A stretch of DNA of 15,453 nt. It comes from Pseudomonadota bacterium (GTDB lineage: Bacteria; Desulfobacterota; Desulfobulbia; Desulfobulbales; SURF-16). A program made the translations under genes and the position numbers. Positions 1 to 7,096 of the stretch are shown here, piece by piece (the stretch's first letter is position 1; each line of letters begins with the position of its first letter). The stretch spans positions 1 through 15,453 of the forward strand of contig JAUVQZ010000040.1 of the NCBI GenBank assembly GCA_030597865.1. Reading direction: 5' to 3'. A model generated the notes under the pieces. It was not told the DNA's origin. It saw nothing but the letters and a program-made list of their open reading frames with translations, and did not search any database.

Positions 1-825
1 GGGAAAGTCGCGGATTAATCTCTCTGGCAGGGGCCAGCTCGTGGCAAGTTTGAGAAACGAGGCATCGGGCATGGCCTCCTTGGCGTGGAGATAGGCAACG
101 CCACCGGTGATAATTCCCCTCTTGGGATCACCTTTTTCAATGCGATTGCCCGGGTAGCTGTTGGCAAAGGCGAGGAGTTCCTGCTGTCTGCCGATCATGG
201 TCTGTCGTCTGGCCCGGGCATTGCCAGGCAGCATGACAAATTTGGCTGGATCCTTGGCGATCTTCACCTCAACCGGACCTAAGGAGCGGCTGCCCACGGT
301 AACCAGGCCCTTGACATGGGCCAGTCTGGTCGTGGTGCGGAAGAGAACAGGGGTGTCGTATTTTTCCGATAGTTCAAAGGCCTCCTTGAGCATGGTCAGG
401 GCCTCTTCAGGGTCAGAGGGCTCAAGCATGGGCAGCTTGGCGGCAAAGGCGTAATTGCGGTTGTCCTGCTCATTTTGGGAACTGTGCATCTCCGGGTCAT
501 CGGCATTAACAATGACCAGGCCGCCCCGGCAGCCGGTGTAGGATGCGGTAAAGAGCGGATCCGCCGCCACATTGAGGCCGACATGCTTCAGGGTAACCAG
601 CACCCTGGCCCCGGCAAAGGAGGCGCCCAGGCCGACCTCAAGGGCCACCTTTTCATTGGGGGCCCACTCGGTGTAGACATCATTATATTTGACAAGGTTT
701 TCCAGGATCTCGGTGGAGGGGGTGCCTGGATATGCTGATGCCACCGTAACGCCTGCCTCCCAGGCAGCCCGGGCAATGGCTTCGTTGCCTGATAACCATA
801 TTTTTTCTGAATCGGCCTTGGCCAC
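1..825 (-). CDS. iorA: Indolepyruvate:ferredoxin oxidoreductase alpha subunit (5' part, runs off left edge)
   Basis: The visible 275 codons match the N-terminal pyrimidine-type domain of IorA, which with IorB oxidatively decarboxylates aryl-pyruvates such as indolepyruvate to acyl-CoA with reduction of ferredoxin, in the cytoplasm. Diagnostic stretches are YPGTPSTEI (residues 32-40), WAPNEKVALEV (54-64), KHVGLNVAADP (80-90) and DDPEMHSSQNEQDNR (109-123). IorA is usually about 600 residues, so the TPP-binding domain and C-terminal ferredoxin-like 4Fe-4S domain lie left of the window. The start is GTG at 825, chosen because a perfect AAGGAGG lies six bases upstream and the family's N-terminus begins a few residues later. 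It lies 291 bp downstream of the sensor-kinase gene on the same strand; iorB is expected, if adjacent, further left. The exact aryl-pyruvate substrate cannot be read from this part. Confidence 0.93.
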   Translation of the reverse strand, partial: MAKADSEKIWLSGNEAIARAAWEAGVTVASAYPGTPSTEILENLVKYNDVYTEWAPNEKVALEVGLGASFAGARVLVTLKHVGLNVAADPLFTASYTGCRGGLVIVNADDPEMHSSQNEQDNRNYAFAAKLPMLEPSDPEEALTMLKEAFELSEKYDTPVLFRTTTRLAHVKGLVTVGSRSLGPVEVKIAKDPAKFVMLPGNARARRQTMIGRQQELLAFANSYPGNRIEKGDPKRGIITGGVAYLHAKEAMPDASFLKLATSWPLPERLIRDFP

Positions 826-1116
826 GGTGTCCTCCTTGGTGGTGGTTGGAACAAATCTCTGCCTTGCGTACAACTACCCTGTTTGGCTGGCAGGTGGCAA
901 GGTGTGCCGGCGTAAATAGAGTAATAGCGCCTTTTTCAGGGGCAAAGACTTCATGGGTAGGTATTATTAGCAGGGGTTATTACCATGGATCATGGGGAAG
1001 ATCAAGGAGGAGTGAGCTGGTGGAGGCGGTGGGTGGATGTGGAGTTTTTTTGTCCCTGGGAGTCTGTCGGGCTTGGGCATAAATCCACTGCAAATTCGAG
1101 AAATCGGCCCAGACCC
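826..1116. other. Intergenic region between the sensor kinase and iorA
   Basis: This 291-bp gap holds no convincing gene; short open frames here lack family resemblance and usable ribosome-binding sites. No GC-rich hairpin followed by T-residues was found for ending the kinase transcript on the minus strand. A 13-bp inverted repeat, CCATG-GAT-CATGG (983-995), is the only clear symmetric element and is short enough to be chance. The iorA ribosome-binding site sits at the left end. Confidence 0.5.
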
Positions 1117-4100
1117 CTAGAAATCTTCTTTCTGGAGGGCTGATATTTTATCGGCCAGTTGATCCACCAGGGCGCTGGCACCGCTAAAGTCAAAAATGTC
1201 GAGCTGCTCCCTAATGGCATAGAGAAGCGGTGCCAAGCTGTTCAAATGACCGAGGCGATGGATCAGATTATCATTGGCCGCCTCAGCGTCAAGATCGTTG
1301 GCCTTGAGCATCTTTTTAAGGTCCTGGACCAGGCTGTAGATGGCAGGAAAATCGATGGCCGCAGGGGGCATCTCTTCATTGGCGGCCTCTTTTTGTATGG
1401 GGCCCAGCCGGGGCAGCGAGGCTATTGATTTCAGGACAATGGCCAGGGAGGCGTTGAAGTTTGCCATTGCAAGGGCTGGGGGGGCGGCGTCTTTTTGCAG
1501 CATATCCTCAAGCGCTTTGGCATGGTTGTGGAGATCAGGGGCAGACAGGTTGGCGGCAACCCCTTTGATGTTGTGCACAAGGAGCTTTGCCTGACCATGG
1601 TTGGCGGTGCTCAGGAGTTTTTGTAATTCTTGGCCGCCATCCTGAAACTCCCTGGTGAAATCGTCGAGGAGTTTGAGGTAAAAGGCCTCGCTGTTGCCAA
1701 CCCGTTTGAGGCCGGATTTGATCCGGAGGCCCTGGATATCTTGAGGAAGGGTGCTGGGGCGGTCTTGATCCCCCCTGGCCAAGGTGCGCTCCTGCTGTCC
1801 ATGGTCAAGATAGGTGGCCATGGTCCTGTAGAGAAAATCCTGATCAATGGGCTTGCTGACATAATCATCCATGCCCGCCTCCAGACATTTCTCATGATCC
1901 CCGGCAATGGAGTGGGCAGTGAGGGCAATGATGGGGGTTTTCCGGTGGCCTGACTGTTCCCGGATCAGTCTGGTGGCCTCCAGGCCATCCATGATGGGCA
2001 TCTGCAGGTCCATGAGGACACAGGCAATGTCGTTGTCATCCTCAATAAGGTCAACGGCCTGGCGGCCATTATTGGCAAGGAGCACCTCGCAGTTGACATT
2101 TTTGAGGACCTCCGTGATAACCTGCTGGTTGATGGTATTGTCTTCGGCAACCAGGATCTTGGCACCATGGAAATTGGGCAGCATCAGGGGGGGATTGTGC
2201 AAGGCCTGATCGTCGCCTTCAATAAGGGCGAGGCATTGTCCCACCCTTATGATCAGGTCGTTTTGTTTACAGGGTTTGCTCAGGAAAAATTCTACTCCCA
2301 GCTCTTTGCCCCTCTGGCTGGGAGCAATCTGGGAATCGGTCAGGGCCAGGACCATGGGGCGGCTGATATTTCTTTCTTTTAGGGTCGAGATGATCTGGGG
2401 GAAGAGGTCTGGTTCGTCACCAAGATCAGCCAGGATCATATCTATCCCTGGGCCCTGATCCGTGGCAAGGATGAGGGGGATATCATGGAGGGAAGGGACG
2501 CTGATAACATCAAAGCCGCTCCCTTTCAGGATCTGTTGCCAGGCCTGGCAACAGATCCTGTTGGTATGGGCGACCAGGATGGTTTTTGGGGCGCAGGCGC
2601 TTCTGTCAAGCAGTGGTGGGGCAGGTGGGGCGGCAGCATCTTTTTTGAATCGGGCGGTGAACCGGAAGGTGGAGCCCTGGCCCACCTGGCTTGTCACCTC
2701 AATGGCGCCACCCATCATGGCTGCCAGCTGGCTACTGATGGCAAGGCCGAGGCCGGTGCCGCCATACTGTCTGGTGATGGAGGTGTCGGCCTGGTGAAAG
2801 GCGCTGAAGAGCTGACCTGCCTGCTCCGGTGAAAGGCCAATGCCGGAGTCGGCCACGGAAAAGAGTAAGCTGGCCCCGGATGCATCCTCCTCCTCGCAAC
2901 TGACATGGAGGGCCACCTCGCCAAGGTCGGTGAATTTGATGCCGTTAGCCACCAGGTTGAGGAGCACCTGTTCCAGGCGCAGCGGGTCACCAATAAGATT
3001 CTGGGGCACTGAGCTATCGGCATAAACAACCAGTTCAATGCCCTTTTTCTGCACCTTTTCGTTAAAGATATTAATGAGATTATCTAGGAGCTCCTGGAGG
3101 TTGAAGGGCACCTGCTCAAATTCAAGCTTGCCCGCCTCGATTTTGGAAAAGTCGAGGATGTCATCAATGATCCGCATCAGGGAGCCGCCGGCCCGGTTGA
3201 TTGTCTGGATATAACTCTTCAGGCGGCTGGTTACCGGGAGCTGGAGGGCCAGGACGCTCATGCCGATGATGGCATTCATGGGGGTGCGGATCTCGTGGCT
3301 CATATTGGCAAGAAATTCCGACTTGGCCTGGCTGGCCCCCTTGGCCTCTTTTTCAGCCATTTTTCTTTCACTGGCCTCAATGATGAGCAGCTCATTGGAG
3401 GTGTTGAGTTCCTGGGTGCGCGCCAGAATTCTATCCTCGAGTTCGGTGTTGAGCTCTTCCAGTTTGATGTTCGCCACTGCCAGTTTTTCGGCATTCTCCT
3501 TGAGAACCTGTTTCTTTTCCTCCTCTAAAAGATGGAAACGGTCAGCAATGGCCATGGCCAGAATCATCGCCTCCCAGCTGGTGCCGATCTGGGTGGACCA
3601 GTTGACAAGAAAGGTGTTAGGCAGCACCCCAAAGGTTTTCAGGGAGTAGATGGTGATGGAGAGCAGGGACACGGTCCAGGCCAGGGCATAATAATAGGCG
3701 GGCCGGTATCCCATGAGCATGACCTGGAAGCCGGCAATAATCATTATTGGCAGGGTGAGACAGGAGAGGGTGGCCAGTTTAATGGCCAGGGAGTAGTCGA
3801 TAAACAGGCTGGCCAGCATGCCCAGGCCGCCTATGGGAATAAGGGCCTTGAGGATGTTGTGGTACCTGGGGATATGTTTTTTGGTGTCCAGGATGGTGAT
3901 GGTAAACAGGGTGGCGCAGGTATAGCTCTGGAAGATAAAGAAGGGCAAGGCCACCTGATTCCACCAGATGGCCTTGGGCCAGAGGTATTGAAAGCCGGTG
4001 CCGTTTAGGCTGAGCTGGAAACCGAGGAAGGAAATGATGAACAGGACGTAGTAGCCATAAATGATATCCCTGAGGCGGAGGTAGAGAAAGCTGATGTAGA

Positions 4101-4734
4101 GCACCATTACCAGGAGGATGCCGTAATAGATGCCGAGCATGGTCTGGGTGAGGCCGGTTTCCTGGGTAAAATAGGTTGGTGATGCCAGGCGGATGGGCAG
4201 ATTAAGGGAGCCGCTGGTTTGGCAACGGAGATAATAGGTGGCCTGCTGGCCGGGCTCAAGGGTTATGGGAAAGACATAGCTCCGGGAGTTGATCGGCCTT
4301 TGGGAAAAGGGGCGCTGGTCACCGGTTTGGTAGGAGTGGTAGACGTTTTTAGCGGGATAATAAAAATCTAAATAATCCAGGGGGGGATAGTCAATGACCA
4401 GGAAATACTCGATGTGTTTGTTGAGATTGTTCTTGATGGTCAGCTTGCCCCATATGGTGCTCTTGGTGAAACCAAAACCGGGCATATCCTTTTTAGAGGT
4501 CTGGAATTGAACCTGTACTTCCGGGCTGAGGATATCTGCCAGGGAGAAAATCGAGTGTACATCCTCCAGGAGCTCAAGGTGGAGGCCGGCAGAATAGGAT
4601 TGAGTGCCTTCCGTTATCTCCAGGGTTTTAGCCTGTGCCAAGGAGCAGACAAGGGGCGCTTCCAGGCAGAGTGTGGCAATAAACAGGGCGGAGAATGCTG
4701 TGAGTATGCGTTGTCGTAAGATGCGGAAATTCAT
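1117..4734 (-). CDS. Membrane hybrid sensor histidine kinase (7TMR-DISM - HisKA - HATPase - pseudo-REC - REC - HPt)
   Basis: A 1205-residue phosphorelay kinase. From the chosen ATG: signal peptide 1-35; extracytoplasmic DISMED2-type sensor about 38-187; seven hydrophobic segments about 196-397 (7TMR-DISM); coiled coil about 400-472; HisKA with NMSHEIRTP, His480; HATPase_c with N-box Asn597, DSGIGL 629-634 and GGTGLGL 658-664; a first receiver about 718-835; a second about 859-975 with Glu864-Asp865, phospho-acceptor Asp909 in MDLQMP, Thr939 and Lys961; and an HPt domain with His1054 in HNIKG. The first receiver keeps Asp770, Thr799 and Lys820 but has His-Thr (723-724) where the acidic metal-binding pair belongs, so it is probably not phosphorylated normally. 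Start is uncertain: the frame extends to a TTG at 4818 and an ATG at 4791, but only 4734 gives a normal signal peptide; none has a strong ribosome-binding site. DISMED2 sensors are thought to bind carbohydrate-like ligands; the actual signal and target regulator are unknown. Confidence 0.93.
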   Translation of the reverse strand: MNFRILRQRILTAFSALFIATLCLEAPLVCSLAQAKTLEITEGTQSYSAGLHLELLEDVHSIFSLADILSPEVQVQFQTSKKDMPGFGFTKSTIWGKLTIKNNLNKHIEYFLVIDYPPLDYLDFYYPAKNVYHSYQTGDQRPFSQRPINSRSYVFPITLEPGQQATYYLRCQTSGSLNLPIRLASPTYFTQETGLTQTMLGIYYGILLVMVLYISFLYLRLRDIIYGYYVLFIISFLGFQLSLNGTGFQYLWPKAIWWNQVALPFFIFQSYTCATLFTITILDTKKHIPRYHNILKALIPIGGLGMLASLFIDYSLAIKLATLSCLTLPIMIIAGFQVMLMGYRPAYYYALAWTVSLLSITIYSLKTFGVLPNTFLVNWSTQIGTSWEAMILAMAIADRFHLLEEEKKQVLKENAEKLAVANIKLEELNTELEDRILARTQELNTSNELLIIEASERKMAEKEAKGASQAKSEFLANMSHEIRTPMNAIIGMSVLALQLPVTSRLKSYIQTINRAGGSLMRIIDDILDFSKIEAGKLEFEQVPFNLQELLDNLINIFNEKVQKKGIELVVYADSSVPQNLIGDPLRLEQVLLNLVANGIKFTDLGEVALHVSCEEEDASGASLLFSVADSGIGLSPEQAGQLFSAFHQADTSITRQYGGTGLGLAISSQLAAMMGGAIEVTSQVGQGSTFRFTARFKKDAAAPPAPPLLDRSACAPKTILVAHTNRICCQAWQQILKGSGFDVISVPSLHDIPLILATDQGPGIDMILADLGDEPDLFPQIISTLKERNISRPMVLALTDSQIAPSQRGKELGVEFFLSKPCKQNDLIIRVGQCLALIEGDDQALHNPPLMLPNFHGAKILVAEDNTINQQVITEVLKNVNCEVLLANNGRQAVDLIEDDNDIACVLMDLQMPIMDGLEATRLIREQSGHRKTPIIALTAHSIAGDHEKCLEAGMDDYVSKPIDQDFLYRTMATYLDHGQQERTLARGDQDRPSTLPQDIQGLRIKSGLKRVGNSEAFYLKLLDDFTREFQDGGQELQKLLSTANHGQAKLLVHNIKGVAANLSAPDLHNHAKALEDMLQKDAAPPALAMANFNASLAIVLKSIASLPRLGPIQKEAANEEMPPAAIDFPAIYSLVQDLKKMLKANDLDAEAANDNLIHRLGHLNSLAPLLYAIREQLDIFDFSGASALVDQLADKISALQKEDF
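2527..2560. repeat. 34-bp perfect palindrome inside the kinase gene
   Basis: Bases 2527-2543 and 2544-2560 are exact reverse complements (half-site CAGGATCTGTTGCCAGG) with no spacer. It encodes residues NRICCQAWQQIL of the first, degenerate receiver. Receiver spacing here matches canonical domains, so the palindrome is not an obvious insertion; conversion of an imperfect palindrome by template switching is a possible origin. Confidence 0.9.
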
Positions 4735-4957
4735 ATATGAAAAGGTGGAAAGGGTAGAGATTTTTTTGAGGTGACCAGGTATGTTGACCATGGTGATGAT
4801 AGAGGCGTTGCCTTTCAACAGCGCCTATCATCGGAAATAAAGCTGTAAAAATCAACACATTACTGATGGTAATCCCGCCCTTTGCCCGTTCGACCATGAC
4901 ATGGGGCGGAGGTGGATACCCCCTTAATGGGCGAAGAATATTTTACTGGGCGCGACC
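4735..4957. other. Divergent intergenic region between the sensor kinase and thiF
   Basis: This 223-bp stretch must carry the promoters of the divergent kinase and thi transcripts, unless the kinase starts further upstream (TTG 4818 or ATG 4791). No strong sigma-70 pair stands out on either strand. A 6-bp stem CCGCCC (4875-4880)/GGGCGG (4904-4909) could form in the thi leader. None of the conserved TPP-riboswitch (THI-box) blocks, such as CTGAGA or the GCGTAGGGAA-like end, was found, so this thi operon does not appear to be controlled by a TPP riboswitch at this position. Confidence 0.4.
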
Positions 4958-5788
4958 ATGAGAATCCTGGTTCATGAAAGAGAGAGGGTGGTGGTGTCAG
5001 GGACCACCATGGCCGATATTGGCGCTGAATTTCCCGGCAGCGACATCTTTATAGTCAATGGTTGTCAGGTTACGGGCGAATATCAGCCCCAGGACGGAGA
5101 TGGCTGCTGGTGCCTTGCCAAGGGCAAGATGGTCAGTGAGGAGGAGCTTAAGCGCCTTCTCTATCTCCGTCATACCCCGGGGGTGCAGGATGTGATAAGC
5201 CGGGCCGTGGTTGGTGTCATGGGCTTGGGGGGCTTAGGTTCTGTGGTGGCAGGGGCCTTGGCCCGTATCGGCATAGGCCGTTTGATTCTGGCCGATTATG
5301 ATATCGTTGAGCCAACCAATCTCAACCGGCAGCATTTCTTTGTCGATCAGATCGGTATGAAGAAGACCGAAGCGCTGGCTGCAAACCTCAGGCGGATGAA
5401 CCCCTATGTGGATTTGACCCTCCATGACTGCAGGCTGACGGCCGACAATATTCCCTCCCTTTTTGGCGGCGTAGATGTGCTGGTGGAGTGTTTTGATGAT
5501 CCGGCCATGAAGGCTGCTGCCTTCAGGTTGGCCTTGACGGACATGAAAACCATGGGGTATGTAGGAGCCTCAGGTGTGGCCGGGTTGGCCGATAATAACC
5601 TGATCACCACGGTGTGCCATCGACCGTACGTATTTATTGTTGGTGACAATGAATCGGAATCAAAACCCGGCCAGGGCCTGATGGCTCCCCGGGTGGGTAT
5701 TGCCGCCCACCATCAGGCCAATCAGGTGCTGCGGATCTTGATGGAGAGGGCGGGGCAGCCTTCGACAGGCTCAGGGCCCGGGCCCTGA
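4958..5788 (+). CDS. thiF: Sulfur carrier protein ThiS adenylyltransferase ThiF (family 2, N-terminal ThiS-like domain)
   Basis: An E1-like enzyme that uses ATP to adenylate the C-terminal glycine of ThiS so it can receive sulfur for the thiazole ring. Residues 1-56 form a ThiS-like beta-grasp domain without the terminal GG; residues about 60-266 are the ThiF fold with the nucleotide-binding loop GLGGLG (89-94), acidic Asp113 and Asp115 in LADYDIVEPTNLNRQ, and Arg124. No CxxC pairs for zinc are present, unlike E. coli ThiF; this and the N-terminal domain point to the family-2 form common in anaerobes. The conserved fold ends near HHQANQVLRILMERAG; the final residues QPSTGSGPGP and the TGA come from a palindromic repeat (5758-5801), so the original C-terminus was probably replaced. 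thiS follows. The ATG at 4958 lacks a good ribosome-binding site, but the beta-grasp domain begins directly there. Confidence 0.93.
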   Translation: MRILVHERERVVVSGTTMADIGAEFPGSDIFIVNGCQVTGEYQPQDGDGCWCLAKGKMVSEEELKRLLYLRHTPGVQDVISRAVVGVMGLGGLGSVVAGALARIGIGRLILADYDIVEPTNLNRQHFFVDQIGMKKTEALAANLRRMNPYVDLTLHDCRLTADNIPSLFGGVDVLVECFDDPAMKAAAFRLALTDMKTMGYVGASGVAGLADNNLITTVCHRPYVFIVGDNESESKPGQGLMAPRVGIAAHHQANQVLRILMERAGQPSTGSGPGP

Positions 5789-5801
5789 GCCTGTCGAAGG
5801 C
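5758..5801. repeat. 44-bp perfect palindrome overlapping the 3' end of thiF
   Basis: Positions 5758-5779 and 5780-5801 are exact reverse complements; the arm reads GCCTTCGACAGGCTCAGGGC plus CC. The thiF stop (5786-5788) lies inside the right half. The core CTTCGACAGGCTCAG resembles a palindromic repeat I recall as dispersed in many bacterial genomes; that recollection is unverified. It could fold in the mRNA between thiF and thiS. Confidence 0.95.
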
Positions 5802-5838
5802 GGTGCGGACTTATTATGAGACAGCTGGTGACAAAGAA

Positions 5839-6039
5839 ATGGTGATTATCTGTAACGGTAAGGAGCAGGAGGTGGCTGAGGGCAGCACCCTGCTGCAACT
5901 CCTCAATCAATTACAACTCGCCCCGGATACGGTGGTGGTTGAGTGTGATAAAAAGATCATCAGCCGTGATGACTATGGGGGCATGATGCTCTCGGAAGGA
6001 CAGAATCTGGAGCTGATCCGCTTTGTTGGCGGTGGCTGA
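5839..6039 (+). CDS. thiS: Sulfur carrier protein ThiS
   Basis: A 66-residue ubiquitin-like (beta-grasp) protein that carries sulfur as a C-terminal thiocarboxylate to thiazole synthase ThiG. The sequence begins MVIICNGKEQEVAEGSTL, the usual ThiS strand-turn-strand start, and ends in FVGGG with the required terminal Gly-Gly. The frame is open back to GTG 5803, but the ATG at 5839 places the first strand at the N-terminus as in other ThiS proteins; the extra residues from GTG would begin on the edge of the palindrome. The ribosome-binding site is weak (GGTGA 12-8 bases upstream). It is the partner of ThiF immediately upstream and ThiG downstream, and translation may depend on coupling to thiF. 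Confidence 0.93.
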   Translation: MVIICNGKEQEVAEGSTLLQLLNQLQLAPDTVVVECDKKIISRDDYGGMMLSEGQNLELIRFVGGG

Positions 6040-6054
6040 GGTCCCTTGCAATTG

Positions 6055-6071
6055 GCCGGCAGAACTCCGGC
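6055..6071 (+). other. Short hairpin between thiS and thiG
   Basis: GCCGG (6055-6059) can pair with CCGGC (6067-6071) around a 7-base loop. It is in the 65-bp gap before thiG and has no T-tract, so it is not an intrinsic terminator; it could modulate mRNA processing or be chance. Confidence 0.25.
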
Positions 6072-6104
6072 AAGCGTCAGTAACACTTATATGGATAGAT
6101 ATAC

Positions 6105-6872
6105 ATGCTCAAGATAGCCGATAAAACCTTTCGCTCCCGTCTCTTTGGCGGTACCGGCAAGTTTGCCTCAGCCCAGGTGATGAAAGATGCCCTGGATGCC
6201 TCTGGTTCCGAAATGATCACCGTGGCCCTGCGCCGGGTGGATCTCACCAATCCCGATGACGATATCATGGCCAATCTTGACCGGGACAAGTATTGGTTTC
6301 TGCCAAACACCTCAGGGGCCCGTGACGCCCAAGAGGCCATCCGCCTGGCCAACCTGGCCCGGGCAGTGGGTAATATCAACTGGCTCAAACTGGAGGTGAC
6401 CCCTGATCCTCGCACCCTGCTGCCTGATCCCATTGAGACCCTGAAGGCCACCGAGCTTCTGGTCAAGGATGGCTTTATTGTCCTGCCCTATATGAATGCC
6501 GACCCGATTCTTTCCCTGCGCCTGCAAGATGTGGGCGCGGCCGCTGTCATGCCGCTGGGTTCTCCCATCGGCACCAATCAGGGGGTGTTGACCCGTTTTC
6601 AGGTGGAGATCATTATTGACCAGGCCAGGGTGCCTGTGGTGGTGGATGCCGGTTTAGGGGCGCCCTCCCATGCCGCCGCAGCCATGGAAATGGGGGCCGA
6701 TGCCGTTTTGGTCAATACCGCCATTGCCGTGGCTGGTGATCCGATCCGCATGGCCAGGGCCTTTGCCCAGGCCGTGGAGGCAGGTCGTACAGCATACGAA
6801 TCCGGCCTCGGCGCCCAGGATAAACAGGCCGCGGCCTCTTCCCCTGAGATTGGCCTCGATTTTTTAAGATAA
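6105..6872 (+). CDS. thiG: Thiazole synthase ThiG
   Basis: A 255-residue TIM-barrel enzyme that condenses 1-deoxy-D-xylulose 5-phosphate, ThiS-thiocarboxylate and dehydroglycine into the thiazole phosphate of thiamine. Visible family features are the N-terminal GGTGKFAS loop (15-22), the Schiff-base lysine Lys95 in WLKLEV with Glu97, the phosphate-binding region around VMPLGSPIGTNQG (148-160), Asp181 in VVVDAGLGAPSHA, and the GADAVLVNTAIA strand-loop. Length is normal for ThiG. The ATG at 6105 matches the family N-terminus (MLKIADKTFRSRLFGGTGK) although only a weak GGA precedes it. In this bacterium the dehydroglycine would come from tyrosine through ThiH, encoded next but separated by a fold-back repeat. 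Confidence 0.96.
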   Translation: MLKIADKTFRSRLFGGTGKFASAQVMKDALDASGSEMITVALRRVDLTNPDDDIMANLDRDKYWFLPNTSGARDAQEAIRLANLARAVGNINWLKLEVTPDPRTLLPDPIETLKATELLVKDGFIVLPYMNADPILSLRLQDVGAAAVMPLGSPIGTNQGVLTRFQVEIIIDQARVPVVVDAGLGAPSHAAAAMEMGADAVLVNTAIAVAGDPIRMARAFAQAVEAGRTAYESGLGAQDKQAAASSPEIGLDFLR

Positions 6873-6875
6873 ATA

Positions 6876-7028
6876 GTAACTATCCAGTAGCATCTCATCT
6901 TTGCCCATTTCGGAGTCTACGCTTACCTGGCCTTCTTACATACCAAAGTGCAGAGTCTGCGCTTACTGTTCGAAGTCCAGCAGTGCAACGGCGAAATGAA
7001 CAAAGATGAGACACTTCTGGACAGTTAC
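6876..7028. repeat. 153-bp fold-back element between thiG and thiH
   Basis: Left arm 6876-6912 and right arm 6992-7028 are inverted copies, 31 of 37 positions identical, around a 79-base loop. Five of the six mismatches are A-C or C-A on the plus strand, so in a minus-strand RNA they would be G-U wobbles, leaving one true mismatch. The loop and left arm carry two direct copies of a 14-mer, GAGTCTACGCTTAC (6913-6926) and GAGTCTGCGCTTAC (6953-6966), 40 bp apart. No transposase is encoded. It could be a non-autonomous mobile element or a structured RNA gene on the minus strand. Confidence 0.75.
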
Positions 7029-7096
7029 GCTTCAGAGCTGAAGGTAATTTCTTGCCCTCAACTCTGAATGGTTAATTCTGAATCCTGATTTTAGAT

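Noticed and set aside
983..995. 13-bp inverted repeat CCATG-GAT-CATGG as an operator for iorA
   Set aside because: Too short to exclude chance and about 160 bases from the start, with no second copy.
475..1082. Plus-strand open frames opposite iorA and in the following gap
   Set aside because: They overlap strong coding sequence on the minus strand or low-information intergenic sequence and lack ribosome-binding sites.
4819..4957. Possible TPP riboswitch before thiF
   Set aside because: None of the conserved THI-box blocks was found in the leader; only a plain 6-bp stem is visible.
4896..4961. 21-codon frame MTWGGGGYPLNGRRIFYWARP whose TGA overlaps the thiF ATG (ATGA)
   Set aside because: The coupling geometry is attractive, but there is no ribosome-binding site before its ATG and the peptide has no recognisable pattern.
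6891..7067. Open frame of about 58 codons running through the thiG-thiH fold-back element
   Set aside because: It has no start codon near its beginning and the region is better explained by the inverted-repeat structure.
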